Shown here: positions 1 to 8,532 of the stretch, one piece after another
Layout of the letters: every line of letters starts with the position of its first letter
Numbering within the stretch: the first letter of the stretch is position 1
Assembly: GCA_964349045.1 (NCBI GenBank)
Contig: CAYGFI010000006.1
Location: 16,253-80,252, forward strand
Source: JACJXF01 sp964349045
Lineage (GTDB): Bacteria > Bacteroidota > Bacteroidia > Bacteroidales > GCA-2748055
Reading direction: 5' to 3'
DNA: 64,000 nt
Notes under the pieces: generated by a model
What the model was told of the DNA's origin: nothing
Seen by the model: only the letters and a program-made list of their open reading frames with translations
Databases searched by the model: none
Made by a program: the position numbers and the translations under genes

Positions 1-1875
1 GGAAAGATCGATGGTTCCCGGAACTTTTAAAAAAAATGAAGCAGAGGTACCAGTCTGTCTGATCACTTTTCCTGTCAAACGACTTATATTACCCCATATT
101 TGGGCCGGGTTAAGTTCACTGTGGCTGTAATTCAGGTTTATCGGGCTTTGAACCTGATAGATTCTGTTTTCTCCAAAATCAGAATACAGTTCATATCCGG
201 GAAGCAAGGGTTGAGGATCAAGCCCATAAGAACAGCTATTGCAGGATTCAAAAGGAATCCATATTTTTTTCTTATATGCATCCGGAATAATAATTCTTGT
301 GCTATCTGTGATCAGAGAATCCAGTAGTTTGTATCGAATGTCCGGGGTATTGTCTCTAAGCTCTGCACCGTAACCCAGTAAACGCAGATATTTTATGGTA
401 CCATCATATTGCCGGTAGACGATCCTGTTCTGATATGTTTCGTATTTAGGGTCGGAAGGAGCATAAGGATTGTCAAAGGGCAGCGTAGGAACGTCAAGGT
501 AGAGATCGGGGGAAATGTAGCGCATTCCGGTTTTTGTATTTTCCATCAGAAACAGAGGAATATTATCAGGGACAGGCTCGGCAAATAGTTGGATATCTTC
601 TTTCAGAGCATTAAAGTGATCGGATGATTTTATAACAGTCCGGGCCACCTTCTCAGGATCCAGCTGGATAAATCCATAGTCGGCGGCATTTGCAATCTTT
701 TTAGCTTTCTCATGCACCTCTTTGAAGGTTCCGTTAATATAATAGATGCGGTAGAAGAATGATTTCCCTTGATTGATATCAATTATCGGGTTCAGCACAA
801 ATACAGTATAACTTCTTTCGACGCCGCCAGTCAGGCCCCAGCGCAAGCGATTGCTGGTCATATTGTATTTGTCTTTGTACTCAGCTTTGTGCTGTTCATA
901 GCCATAGACAATGGCCAGGGCGGGACGGTCTTCACTGTCGTCTTCAGCGGCCCAGATCATATATCCTCCTGTAAGATCAAGGCTGGAAAGGATTCCCCCA
1001 TCATCCCCACCGAAATACTTATAACTTCTCTCCAGGCTATGATCGGGTTTGGATAGCCATACCTGGGGAAGATTAGATGCCCTTACGCCACCCCAGGGCA
1101 TATTGTGGTAATGTACAGGAATATCTCCAAAATTCTGGATGACCAAGGTGTTTTCCATGATCCCGTTTCCAAGATCCTTGTATTTGTAGGTATACAATAA
1201 CTGGGATTTATGAAGACTGGGAATATGGGCCTGCGTTCCCCAGTTAGTTGTAAACAAAGCCCTCTCTTGCTGATTATACCATGATGCCATCAGCGGGCTG
1301 TAATAGGGAGCCGGAAGGCGGGTATACATGGTATCATTTCGATAGGCTCCTGCACCATGAATAAAATAGGGCATGCTGCGAATAGTAGAGGCCAGGGTAG
1401 ATCCGGGAGGAGCTGGTAATCTATCGGCATTGTTGAGCACATTATTTACACTTACGATCTGCCATACCTCATCAATCCAGGGGGCGAGATTTAATCCTGA
1501 GGAACTATGGACTTGTGGAGGGACTCCTTCACCATAAGGTCCTATAAAGGAGTAGATGATTCCAGCCCTGCCAATTCCCAGGTTCCAGTACACAGAATCA
1601 GCTTCCTTATGGATCAACCTTGCCAGGAAAACGTCTTCTTCATCACAACCCGGATCCCAATAGCTTCCTGATGGTTCGTAATCGGTAGTGAAGATGCTGC
1701 TTCCAGTGTAAGCGGGTATACTATCGTGTTGTCCGATCGGTACCCATCCGAACATGATACTATCTGAAACATCGTAGGATGAACGGCTAATGAGCGTACT
1801 GTCGAATTTTTGTCCACTTAAAGGAAGAAGGAGAAACGAAAAAATGAATAGAAGAATAATATTATCGCGAATCAT
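1..1875 (-). CDS. Unknown secreted protein, cut by the left window edge
   Basis: An uninterrupted reading frame runs from the ATG at 1875 leftward to base 1, giving at least 625 codons with no stop, so the C-terminus lies outside the window. The ATG ten bases upstream (1885) is closed by a stop after seven codons, so 1875 is the start. Residues 1-22 form a signal peptide (MIRDNIILLFIFSFLLLPLSG). The rest is rich in aromatic residues and Gly/Asp, as in secreted beta-sandwich or propeller proteins, and has no motif I recognise. It lies 16 bp downstream of a T9SS-exported sulfatase and is probably in the same operon. A role in handling the same polysaccharide is inferred from context only. A T9SS tail may be present beyond the edge. 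Confidence 0.75.
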   Translation of the reverse strand, partial: MIRDNIILLFIFSFLLLPLSGQKFDSTLISRSSYDVSDSIMFGWVPIGQHDSIPAYTGSSIFTTDYEPSGSYWDPGCDEEDVFLARLIHKEADSVYWNLGIGRAGIIYSFIGPYGEGVPPQVHSSSGLNLAPWIDEVWQIVSVNNVLNNADRLPAPPGSTLASTIRSMPYFIHGAGAYRNDTMYTRLPAPYYSPLMASWYNQQERALFTTNWGTQAHIPSLHKSQLLYTYKYKDLGNGIMENTLVIQNFGDIPVHYHNMPWGGVRASNLPQVWLSKPDHSLERSYKYFGGDDGGILSSLDLTGGYMIWAAEDDSEDRPALAIVYGYEQHKAEYKDKYNMTSNRLRWGLTGGVERSYTVFVLNPIIDINQGKSFFYRIYYINGTFKEVHEKAKKIANAADYGFIQLDPEKVARTVIKSSDHFNALKEDIQLFAEPVPDNIPLFLMENTKTGMRYISPDLYLDVPTLPFDNPYAPSDPKYETYQNRIVYRQYDGTIKYLRLLGYGAELRDNTPDIRYKLLDSLITDSTRIIIPDAYKKKIWIPFESCNSCSYGLDPQPLLPGYELYSDFGENRIYQVQSPINLNYSHSELNPAQIWGNISRLTGKVIRQTGTSASFFLKVPGTIDLS

Positions 1876-1891
1876 ACTTTTTCATTATTTA

Positions 1892-4255
1892 TTAGAGAAT
1901 AATTATTCTTTGAAGAGTATGCGTTTTCTTCGAATTTTCCAAAAATACTTCAAGCATATAAAAACCTTTTGCAATGTTTGATATTTCAATTGTGCAGGAT
2001 TTACTCAGGCACTCACTCTGCTTTACAACCAGCCCATTCATATCATACAATATTACACTTTTAAGGAGTTTTGAAGACTGAATATTCAGCTTCTCTTGAA
2101 CTGGATTCGGGAACACTCTCAGCGCCTCATTTTCAGACGATAAATAGTTTGTATTGAGAAGCATTACGGCATTGAGTGTTGAGTCCCCGTTCAAAATTAG
2201 TGTATCTTTCAGATTAAAATAACCGGTTTTGGTAATAGAATATGGATAGGATTCACCAATGCTAAGTTCATCAAATACAGCAATACCAACCGTATTGGTA
2301 GACTTTTTTTTATCACCGATTTCAACTTCGGCCTGGTAGAGCGGACTGTCTCCATCTGTGATCCTGAATTTTACAGATGCAGTGGTTGGATACAGATATA
2401 GGTTGATCTCTGTATCCTCAGACAGGTGCAGGGTATCTTCTACTGATGTATAGTTTTCTTTTACAGCACTGTAAATGTAGTTTCCTACAGGAAGATAAAA
2501 ATAGGCTCCGCCGTTCAAATTGGTTTCAGTAATAATTTTATCTACATTTATTGTAGCTCCGGGTATTGTGAAGTTGTTTGATCCGTCAAAGAGATTAAAT
2601 ACAAGGGAATGTAATTCCGGCCCTAGCTGAATTTGATTTTGGACCGGTTCAGTTGAGAAGAATAAGAGACAAGCTTCATTTTCTGTGGTTACTTTTCCGG
2701 ATCTGAATGCAATGGAAAGCACTTCTTCAGGTTCCAGGGGCATAGTCATAGAAAGGTGGAGATATATCTTTCGGGTATCATGACTTATGGAATCAATGGA
2801 GATCTCAATATTTTTAACTGACCGGTATACGCGGAATTCCGGATCCAGAATCTCATTCAGGGAGGAATTCGTATTTGAGAAGTCGATGACCACCCGGTCT
2901 CCTGATCTACTCGTATAGAAAGCAATATTTTTGATAGGAATGTTCGCTGGCAGATTTTTTTTCCAGTTGGAGACCATTAAAAAAAGACTGTCAGCAAGTT
3001 CCGGATAATAGGTTAAAGAATCGTATTGCTCCACCCTGTTGGACTGGATATTGAAAAGGTTTCGATTCGAACCATCTTCATTACTTAAAAGTTTCCAATC
3101 GCCACTTCGTACGGCCATTCGAGGCCAGTTCTCTCCAAAGGAAGCCCCTCTCCAATCCCAGAATATAGGTTTGCTACGTTGCTGATCTCCTCCAAGAAGG
3201 CTCGCAGACATATCTTCCCCATCTGAAATATAATTCCCGGGAAGATCAATACCTGCAATTCGGCAAAAAGAAGGCAAGATATCTACTGCGGCTATCGTAC
3301 TGGTATTGTTGATTTTTCCTGCAGGAACGGTTCCTGGCCAGTGCACAATGAAGGGAAGGCCAACACCTCCTTCATACAGACTTCTTTTTTGTCCACGAAG
3401 TCCTGCGGTTTCTCCTCTTGAATAGTAATTTAAAGCAGAAGGATCTTCACTGGAATTTTCAGGTCCGTTATCAGAGCTAAAAACAATCAGTGTAGAGGCA
3501 TCGAGGCCTGCATCTTTCAGATACTTAAACAGTCTTCCCATTTCCCTGTCGGCATAACTAATACAGGCATAATAGCTTCTGCAAGGTTCCTCCACATTTG
3601 CATAGGCCAGCTTGGCATCTTCAGGGGGATCGATAGCCGTATGAGATTCATGGATCCAAAGGTTGATAAAGAAAGGCTTACCCTGGTCCTTATTAATGAA
3701 GTCGATGCAATAATCCACACATTTCCCTGTGGAAACACCAATGGGGACTCCCACACCGGGTCCTGGTCCATTAAACACGTATGTCTCATCATAACCATAG
3801 TTAACAGGTAAAGGAGGATCAATCACTCCACTATTGGTTAAATGCCATTTACCATAGTGAGCCGTCCTGTAACCTGCTTCCTTGAATAGCCTTGAAATCA
3901 TTGGTGCTTTTGGATCAAGCCAGTCGGGCATATTCCGGTCCATATTTAATTGATGGTCAGCAAAATGCTGATGGATCTGATAGCGGGAAGGGTAATACCC
4001 CGTCATGATGGCAGTCCTGCTTGAGGAACATACCGGGCTGCAAACATTAAACTGTAAAAACTCTGTTCCTTCGGCTGCCAGATGGTCTAAATTAGGAGTG
4101 GTAATTGTCTGATGACCGTGTATGCTTAAATCCCCATATCCCCAGTCATCCGCATAAATGAAGATTATATTGGGTTGCTGTGCAAAGACCGGAGTGGAAC
4201 ATGCACTAAAAAATAATAAGGATATTTGCAAGTTGAACCAGGTTTCATTTCTCAT
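1892..4255 (-). CDS. Secreted sulfatase with T9SS sorting domain
   Basis: S1-type formylglycine-dependent sulfatase, hydrolysing sulfate esters on a polysaccharide. A signal peptide covers residues 1-25. The metal-binding Asp pair is at 36-37 (YADDWGYGD). The activation site is Cys76-Ser-Ser-Ser-Arg80 followed by TAIMTG; the third position is Ser where Pro or Ala is usual. A conserved GKWHL motif follows. After the catalytic domain come two carboxypeptidase-regulatory-like beta-sandwich repeats (about 570-700), then a T9SS type A sorting domain (about 705-787) with the FPNPVQEKLNI motif. The protein is therefore exported across the outer membrane by T9SS, unlike the two other sulfatases here. 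The start and 115 bp of upstream DNA resemble those of the 39276-42098 gene. Confidence 0.93.
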   Translation of the reverse strand: MRNETWFNLQISLLFFSACSTPVFAQQPNIIFIYADDWGYGDLSIHGHQTITTPNLDHLAAEGTEFLQFNVCSPVCSSSRTAIMTGYYPSRYQIHQHFADHQLNMDRNMPDWLDPKAPMISRLFKEAGYRTAHYGKWHLTNSGVIDPPLPVNYGYDETYVFNGPGPGVGVPIGVSTGKCVDYCIDFINKDQGKPFFINLWIHESHTAIDPPEDAKLAYANVEEPCRSYYACISYADREMGRLFKYLKDAGLDASTLIVFSSDNGPENSSEDPSALNYYSRGETAGLRGQKRSLYEGGVGLPFIVHWPGTVPAGKINNTSTIAAVDILPSFCRIAGIDLPGNYISDGEDMSASLLGGDQQRSKPIFWDWRGASFGENWPRMAVRSGDWKLLSNEDGSNRNLFNIQSNRVEQYDSLTYYPELADSLFLMVSNWKKNLPANIPIKNIAFYTSRSGDRVVIDFSNTNSSLNEILDPEFRVYRSVKNIEISIDSISHDTRKIYLHLSMTMPLEPEEVLSIAFRSGKVTTENEACLLFFSTEPVQNQIQLGPELHSLVFNLFDGSNNFTIPGATINVDKIITETNLNGGAYFYLPVGNYIYSAVKENYTSVEDTLHLSEDTEINLYLYPTTASVKFRITDGDSPLYQAEVEIGDKKKSTNTVGIAVFDELSIGESYPYSITKTGYFNLKDTLILNGDSTLNAVMLLNTNYLSSENEALRVFPNPVQEKLNIQSSKLLKSVILYDMNGLVVKQSECLSKSCTIEISNIAKGFYMLEVFLENSKKTHTLQRIIIL

Positions 4256-4350
4256 ATCCTGCTATTAATAGTTAATGTATTGGCAAATTTCGTAATTTAT
4301 TATTTCATATACTTGCTCTTAATGCCTTATAATTTGCTTGAATCATTCAT
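4236..4350 (-). promoter_or_regulatory. Leader and upstream region shared with the 42098 gene
   Basis: The DNA from the first codons of the sulfatase to about 95 bp upstream aligns with 42079-42192, upstream of the T9SS-exported GHL15-like gene. Shared blocks include the MRN-TW start, a conserved TTTGCCAA segment about 35-45 bp before the ATG and a distal ATGAATGATTCAAGC block. The rest of the two genes is unrelated apart from the T9SS tail and repeat type. The TTTGCC block resembles part of a Bacteroidota -7 element (TAxxTTTG), but the first base does not match. A duplicated promoter or leader is inferred. Confidence 0.5.
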
Positions 4351-4408
4351 GATGATGCTCTTTGCACCATTTGTTTTCATTATAATTTTAATCGCTCAAC
4401 TGTATTGT

Positions 4409-6040
4409 CTATTCTATATTATTTTTTAAAATAACTTCATCCGTGCTGGCACCGCTGTTGCAGACATATGAATTTTCGAATCCTCTCAAATCATTCCCTG
4501 TAAGTAAAATATCGCTGCTCACTTTTCCCTCAACCTGGAGAAAAGTTTCATGATTACCAACTGGCTGACAATTGCAAATCCATGCCTGCCGGACATTTTG
4601 CAGTCGAATCATACATTCTGCTTCAGAAGTAGCCAAAACTTTGCAATCAGACAACTCAAAGTTGACGACATCGTCGATAATTATAGCCGGACGGTGATCG
4701 GGTATTTCTGTATCCATCCGCATATTATCAAGGGATAATCCCTTTACATGTCGTGCATAAATACCATAAGCCGGTACGACTTTCCCGAACTGAAAGAATT
4801 CCGGCCGAATGTGATCCAACTCAGGAATGGAACGGAGCTTACCATCAGAAACCGTTCCACCACCCGGACCGGTCATCTGAATATTGCTGAATGACACATT
4901 CTCTATTGCATGTCCGGGTAGCCCGGTTAATAATATCAGGGGTTTTATATCATCCTGCCGCACGGACTTCGTTTCAACCCTGAAATTGCTGAAAGTGAAA
5001 TTTTTCATTGTCTGCATTGGGGCAGATTCGGATGGTCCATCCACATACACGGTGAAATTATTAAATGTCATTAATACGGCCCGGGTTACTTCTCTCATGA
5101 TAAGATTTGAGAAAATAAAATTCTCCATTCTTCCACCTTCAAGCATTTGGATTTTGAGTGCAGCATCCGTAATATCGTGAAAGACACAATTGTCAACCGT
5201 GACATCATAAAAATCACCGATTGAAAGCATCCCGATTCGCATTCCTGCCCAATGACTGCTCATAATGCAGTTGGTGATTGTAATATACCGGCAGGGGTAA
5301 TCTTTGCTTGATGCCTGAAGACAAATGGAATCATCACTTGTATCAAAAACACAATTATTAATAGTAACATACTCGCAACCATCAAAATCTAATCCGTCTC
5401 CGTTATCATTTACCCTGCTTGAGATAGTAATACCCTGAATATTAATCCGTTTGCAATAAATCATTGCAACGGTCCAACAAGCCGGATTCAGGAGTTTAAT
5501 CTCCTGTATTGATATATTTTCACACTTCAGAAAACGGATAAGCATGGGCCGATACTTGTCGGGATCGCCTGCATTGGGAAAATTACTTTTCTCTCCTTGT
5601 CCATTAATGGTGCCGTTTCCAGTTATACCAATATTTATTGCATTTTCTGCATAAATCAGGCATCTGTCCATGTGGGGTTCATTGGCATATTGATTGCGGA
5701 ACACATTCGGCGAATAATCACTGATCTTTTTACTTCCCGATAGAGTAGCACCTGCTTCAATATGCAGAATTACATTGCTTTTAAGAAAGAGGGTTCCAGT
5801 GACAAAATTTCCATTTGAAAACAATACCCTGCCTCCTCCGGAATCATGGCAGTCGTCAATTGCTTTTTGAATGCTAATGGTATTAACCGTCTTCCCATCA
5901 CCTAGAGCACCGTATTCGCTTACATCAATTACCCGGCCGTATGAGTTGAATGCAAAAATCAGGAGTAAGGAAATCAATGATCTGATCCTCAGTGAAATTG
6001 GAGAATAATTTGATTTAAAAAGAAAATTCTTGATATTCAT
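4409..6040 (-). CDS. GH28-family polygalacturonase-like glycosidase
   Basis: Right-handed parallel beta-helix hydrolase of family GH28, acting on galacturonan or rhamnogalacturonan backbone. A signal peptide lies near residues 18-35. The N-terminal YGALGDG motif at 43-49 opens the pectin-lyase fold. Catalytic Asp candidates are in NDNGDGLDFD (211-220, Asp215) and SDD (Asp236, Asp237). The canonical GHG box is changed to HWAGMRIG, and the RIK box appears as LKI. The start is 8 bp downstream of the stop of the neighbouring GH28 gene at 6049, so the two are almost certainly co-transcribed. Exo-galacturonidase activity is likely; the exact linkage cannot be told. Confidence 0.9.
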   Translation of the reverse strand: MNIKNFLFKSNYSPISLRIRSLISLLLIFAFNSYGRVIDVSEYGALGDGKTVNTISIQKAIDDCHDSGGGRVLFSNGNFVTGTLFLKSNVILHIEAGATLSGSKKISDYSPNVFRNQYANEPHMDRCLIYAENAINIGITGNGTINGQGEKSNFPNAGDPDKYRPMLIRFLKCENISIQEIKLLNPACWTVAMIYCKRINIQGITISSRVNDNGDGLDFDGCEYVTINNCVFDTSDDSICLQASSKDYPCRYITITNCIMSSHWAGMRIGMLSIGDFYDVTVDNCVFHDITDAALKIQMLEGGRMENFIFSNLIMREVTRAVLMTFNNFTVYVDGPSESAPMQTMKNFTFSNFRVETKSVRQDDIKPLILLTGLPGHAIENVSFSNIQMTGPGGGTVSDGKLRSIPELDHIRPEFFQFGKVVPAYGIYARHVKGLSLDNMRMDTEIPDHRPAIIIDDVVNFELSDCKVLATSEAECMIRLQNVRQAWICNCQPVGNHETFLQVEGKVSSDILLTGNDLRGFENSYVCNSGASTDEVILKNNIE

Positions 6041-6048
6041 TTTAATGG

Positions 6049-7416
6049 TTATTTATGATTTATGAAATTTTCCGCATCTACCAGGACAATTATTTTTCTC
6101 TTATCTGGCGTGCGGGTTGACATTTTTACATTCTTAAATTCAATGTTTTTAGTATGGCGAAGGTAGGCCCCCCAGGATGGCAATATTCCAAAGAAAAATT
6201 GCTCAGGGTAACGGGCTGCATCTTCATCAACGATCCTTTTTGCGTCTTCAGAAGTGCCGCCACCCGGATAGGAGATTTCTATGTTTTCCAGAACAACATT
6301 TTCGATATAATGTCCGGGAACTCCTGAAATCATAATACCACAACGTTCTTTTATATCGCTGACAACAGTTGCTTTAATATTGCTGATTTTGATGTTTTTA
6401 AGGGAGCCCACAGGGACACCCTCATTCTGAACATCTTTATTCTGGATTTGTGTTGTCGGGACATCATACTTCCGGCCCCGGTTTCCTAGTCGTATAAATA
6501 TTGGGCCTTCAACATTATTCATGGTAATATTGGAGATGAAAATGTCTTCGAGTATGCCACCATCCACTAACAGAAGTTTTATGGCTCCCATTCTTGTATC
6601 TGAAAAGTCGCAATCGGTAACAGAAATGTTTCTGAACCCACCCAGGGAAGATGTGCCGCATTTAAATGCAGATGTATTGCTAATTACCCTGCAATTCTTC
6701 ACGATCATGTTTTCAACCACCCTCTTTGTCGTGCTTTTGGGACAAATACCATCATCGCCCGAATGAATAATACAATTCTCAATCAATATGTTTTTACATC
6801 CATCAATATCGAAACCATCGTTGTTAGAATTTACATGACTATTGATGGTGACATTCCGGGCAACAATACTGTCGCAATCAACCAGATGTGTACACCATGA
6901 GGCACTATTTATAAAACTAACATCAGAAAGAGTTATTCCTTTGCAATTTACAAAGCGCATCAGCATTGGCCGTTCACCTAATTTGCCATCAATTTTTACG
7001 GGAAAATCAGATATAAAGCCTCTGCCATTAATTATCCCTTTACCAGTAATTTTCAGGTTGACAGCATTTTCTGAATAAACCAGGCATTTGTTAAATTCCG
7101 GCGCTTCAATAGCTCCAATGTTATCTGATGAATAATCTGATAATGCTGTACTGCCTAAAAGCTCAGCACCTTCGTCAAGATGCAATTCAACATTACTTTT
7201 AAGCTTAATGGTGCCAGTTTGATACTTTCCGGCAGGGACCAATACAATTCCTCCCTTTTGAGTACACTTATCGATTGCTTTTTGAATAGCTAAGGTATTT
7301 AATACTGTTGTATCGGCTACCCCTCCAAAATCCATAATGTTATGCACATTATTAGTTTGGCTGCAACTACAAAGAAGAATTATAATTCCAAATATGGAAA
7401 AATTAGATGCTTTCAT
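6049..7416 (-). CDS. GH28-family glycosidase, lipoprotein
   Basis: A second pectin-lyase-fold GH28 protein with a lipoprotein signal (ILLCSCSQ, acylated Cys16 or Cys18), so membrane-anchored. Catalytic motifs are NNDGFDIDG (Asp200) and SGDDGIC (Asp221, Asp222), and an AIKLL stretch replaces the RIK box. At 455 residues it has the normal length of bacterial exo-acting GH28 enzymes. It lies 8 bp upstream of the GH28 gene at 4409 and 32 bp downstream of an esterase gene. The two GH28 proteins resemble each other throughout the helix but are clearly divergent, so they probably act on different linkages of one pectic substrate. Confidence 0.9.
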   Translation of the reverse strand: MKASNFSIFGIIILLCSCSQTNNVHNIMDFGGVADTTVLNTLAIQKAIDKCTQKGGIVLVPAGKYQTGTIKLKSNVELHLDEGAELLGSTALSDYSSDNIGAIEAPEFNKCLVYSENAVNLKITGKGIINGRGFISDFPVKIDGKLGERPMLMRFVNCKGITLSDVSFINSASWCTHLVDCDSIVARNVTINSHVNSNNDGFDIDGCKNILIENCIIHSGDDGICPKSTTKRVVENMIVKNCRVISNTSAFKCGTSSLGGFRNISVTDCDFSDTRMGAIKLLLVDGGILEDIFISNITMNNVEGPIFIRLGNRGRKYDVPTTQIQNKDVQNEGVPVGSLKNIKISNIKATVVSDIKERCGIMISGVPGHYIENVVLENIEISYPGGGTSEDAKRIVDEDAARYPEQFFFGILPSWGAYLRHTKNIEFKNVKMSTRTPDKRKIIVLVDAENFINHK

Positions 7417-7448
7417 ATTACTTCTGTTTTGTTATAAGTTTAACCATC

Positions 7449-8336
7449 CTATCGACACACATCATAATCACCTTTCTGAAGTTGTTTTACACCGGCAGGC
7501 CTTTCCACTATTGATTCCCCGGCCAATATTCCATGATTGACAAGGAATTGATCTACAAGTTCCAGAGACCAGTAAAAAAATGGATTATCACTATTGCGTC
7601 CATTACAAAAGCCGTGTTTTCCCCCTTTCCCGATATATAATTCTGATGCGTTTCCTGCTTGTTTGATGGCATTATGAAACGCTCTCATTTCCGCCACGGT
7701 AATTACAGGATCCTCATCCCCCAGAAATGTAATGAAAGGAGGAATCCCTTCTGTGATATAGTTTGGGGGCGAAAGCTCAGGAGTGCACTTAAAATATGGA
7801 TTTTGCAAAACCACCGCATCGGGTATGCAGGATATCGAAAGATCGTAACTATTATCATTGGTCTCAGTACTTTTTATAGTGGCCAGGGCGGCAGCTATCT
7901 GTCCGCCTGCCGAACCTCCGGAGACAACCAGCTTGTCGGTGTTCACCTTGAGTTTTATTGCGTTCTTTCGCAAAAAACGAATCGAAGATTTGGCATCTTT
8001 AACACATTCCAATGGAACTGCTACTCCGTCCCTGTCTTTTAGCCGATAGTCGACTGACACAGCAATCATTCCCCGTTTGCTCCAATAGGCGCAATCGGGA
8101 TAATGCCAACTTGCCTCACCAGCGTTCCAGCTTCCTCCATGAAAAAAAACGATTGTGGGAAACGGTCCTTCTTCGCGGTAATCATCCGGCAGAAAGACTG
8201 ACATCTGAAGATCCTTGCCATCAATATGCTTATAGGTCCACATGGTGTCAGGTTCCAAGTTGAGATCTGACTTTTCAGATCCTGCCAGGGCAAAACTATC
8301 CAGTATCAAACATGTCATTAAAACTGTTATATTCAT
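7449..8336 (-). CDS. Alpha/beta-hydrolase carbohydrate esterase
   Basis: Hormone-sensitive-lipase-like alpha/beta hydrolase of the group that deacetylates polysaccharides. The oxyanion-hole motif HGGSW is at 66-70, the nucleophile Ser142 is in GGSAGG, the acid is Asp207 or Asp209 in LGDEDP, and the base is His241 in GKHGFC. A short signal-like segment (residues 1-18) suggests export. At 295 residues the enzyme is a single compact domain. It sits just upstream of two GH28 genes in the same direction. The likely role is removing acetyl or other ester groups from pectin so that the GH28 enzymes can act; the ester type is inferred from context. Confidence 0.85.
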   Translation of the reverse strand: MNITVLMTCLILDSFALAGSEKSDLNLEPDTMWTYKHIDGKDLQMSVFLPDDYREEGPFPTIVFFHGGSWNAGEASWHYPDCAYWSKRGMIAVSVDYRLKDRDGVAVPLECVKDAKSSIRFLRKNAIKLKVNTDKLVVSGGSAGGQIAAALATIKSTETNDNSYDLSISCIPDAVVLQNPYFKCTPELSPPNYITEGIPPFITFLGDEDPVITVAEMRAFHNAIKQAGNASELYIGKGGKHGFCNGRNSDNPFFYWSLELVDQFLVNHGILAGESIVERPAGVKQLQKGDYDVCR

Positions 8337-8532
8337 TTGCTTTCTCTTTCTTTTTAGCCGGTGGATGACCGGGTTATGGGATTCATATGAAAACTCAAGG
8401 CTCCTTTATTAGTATCATGGTCATTTCATTTTTCTTCATTCTCTCTATTGATTGTGTATAACAAAGTGGACTATCCTTTTCCTGAAAGATGGCTGTGTCA
8501 GTTCAAGTGCAGAAAATTTGACCTGTTTTTGA

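Noticed and set aside
100..1056. Short open frames on the plus strand near the left edge
   Set aside because: They lie wholly opposite the continuous minus-strand frame that runs from 1875 to the window edge.
1896..1909. Perfect 14-bp palindrome AGAATAATTATTCT at the sulfatase stop
   Set aside because: Purely AT-rich with no second copy; such palindromes are expected by chance in this composition.
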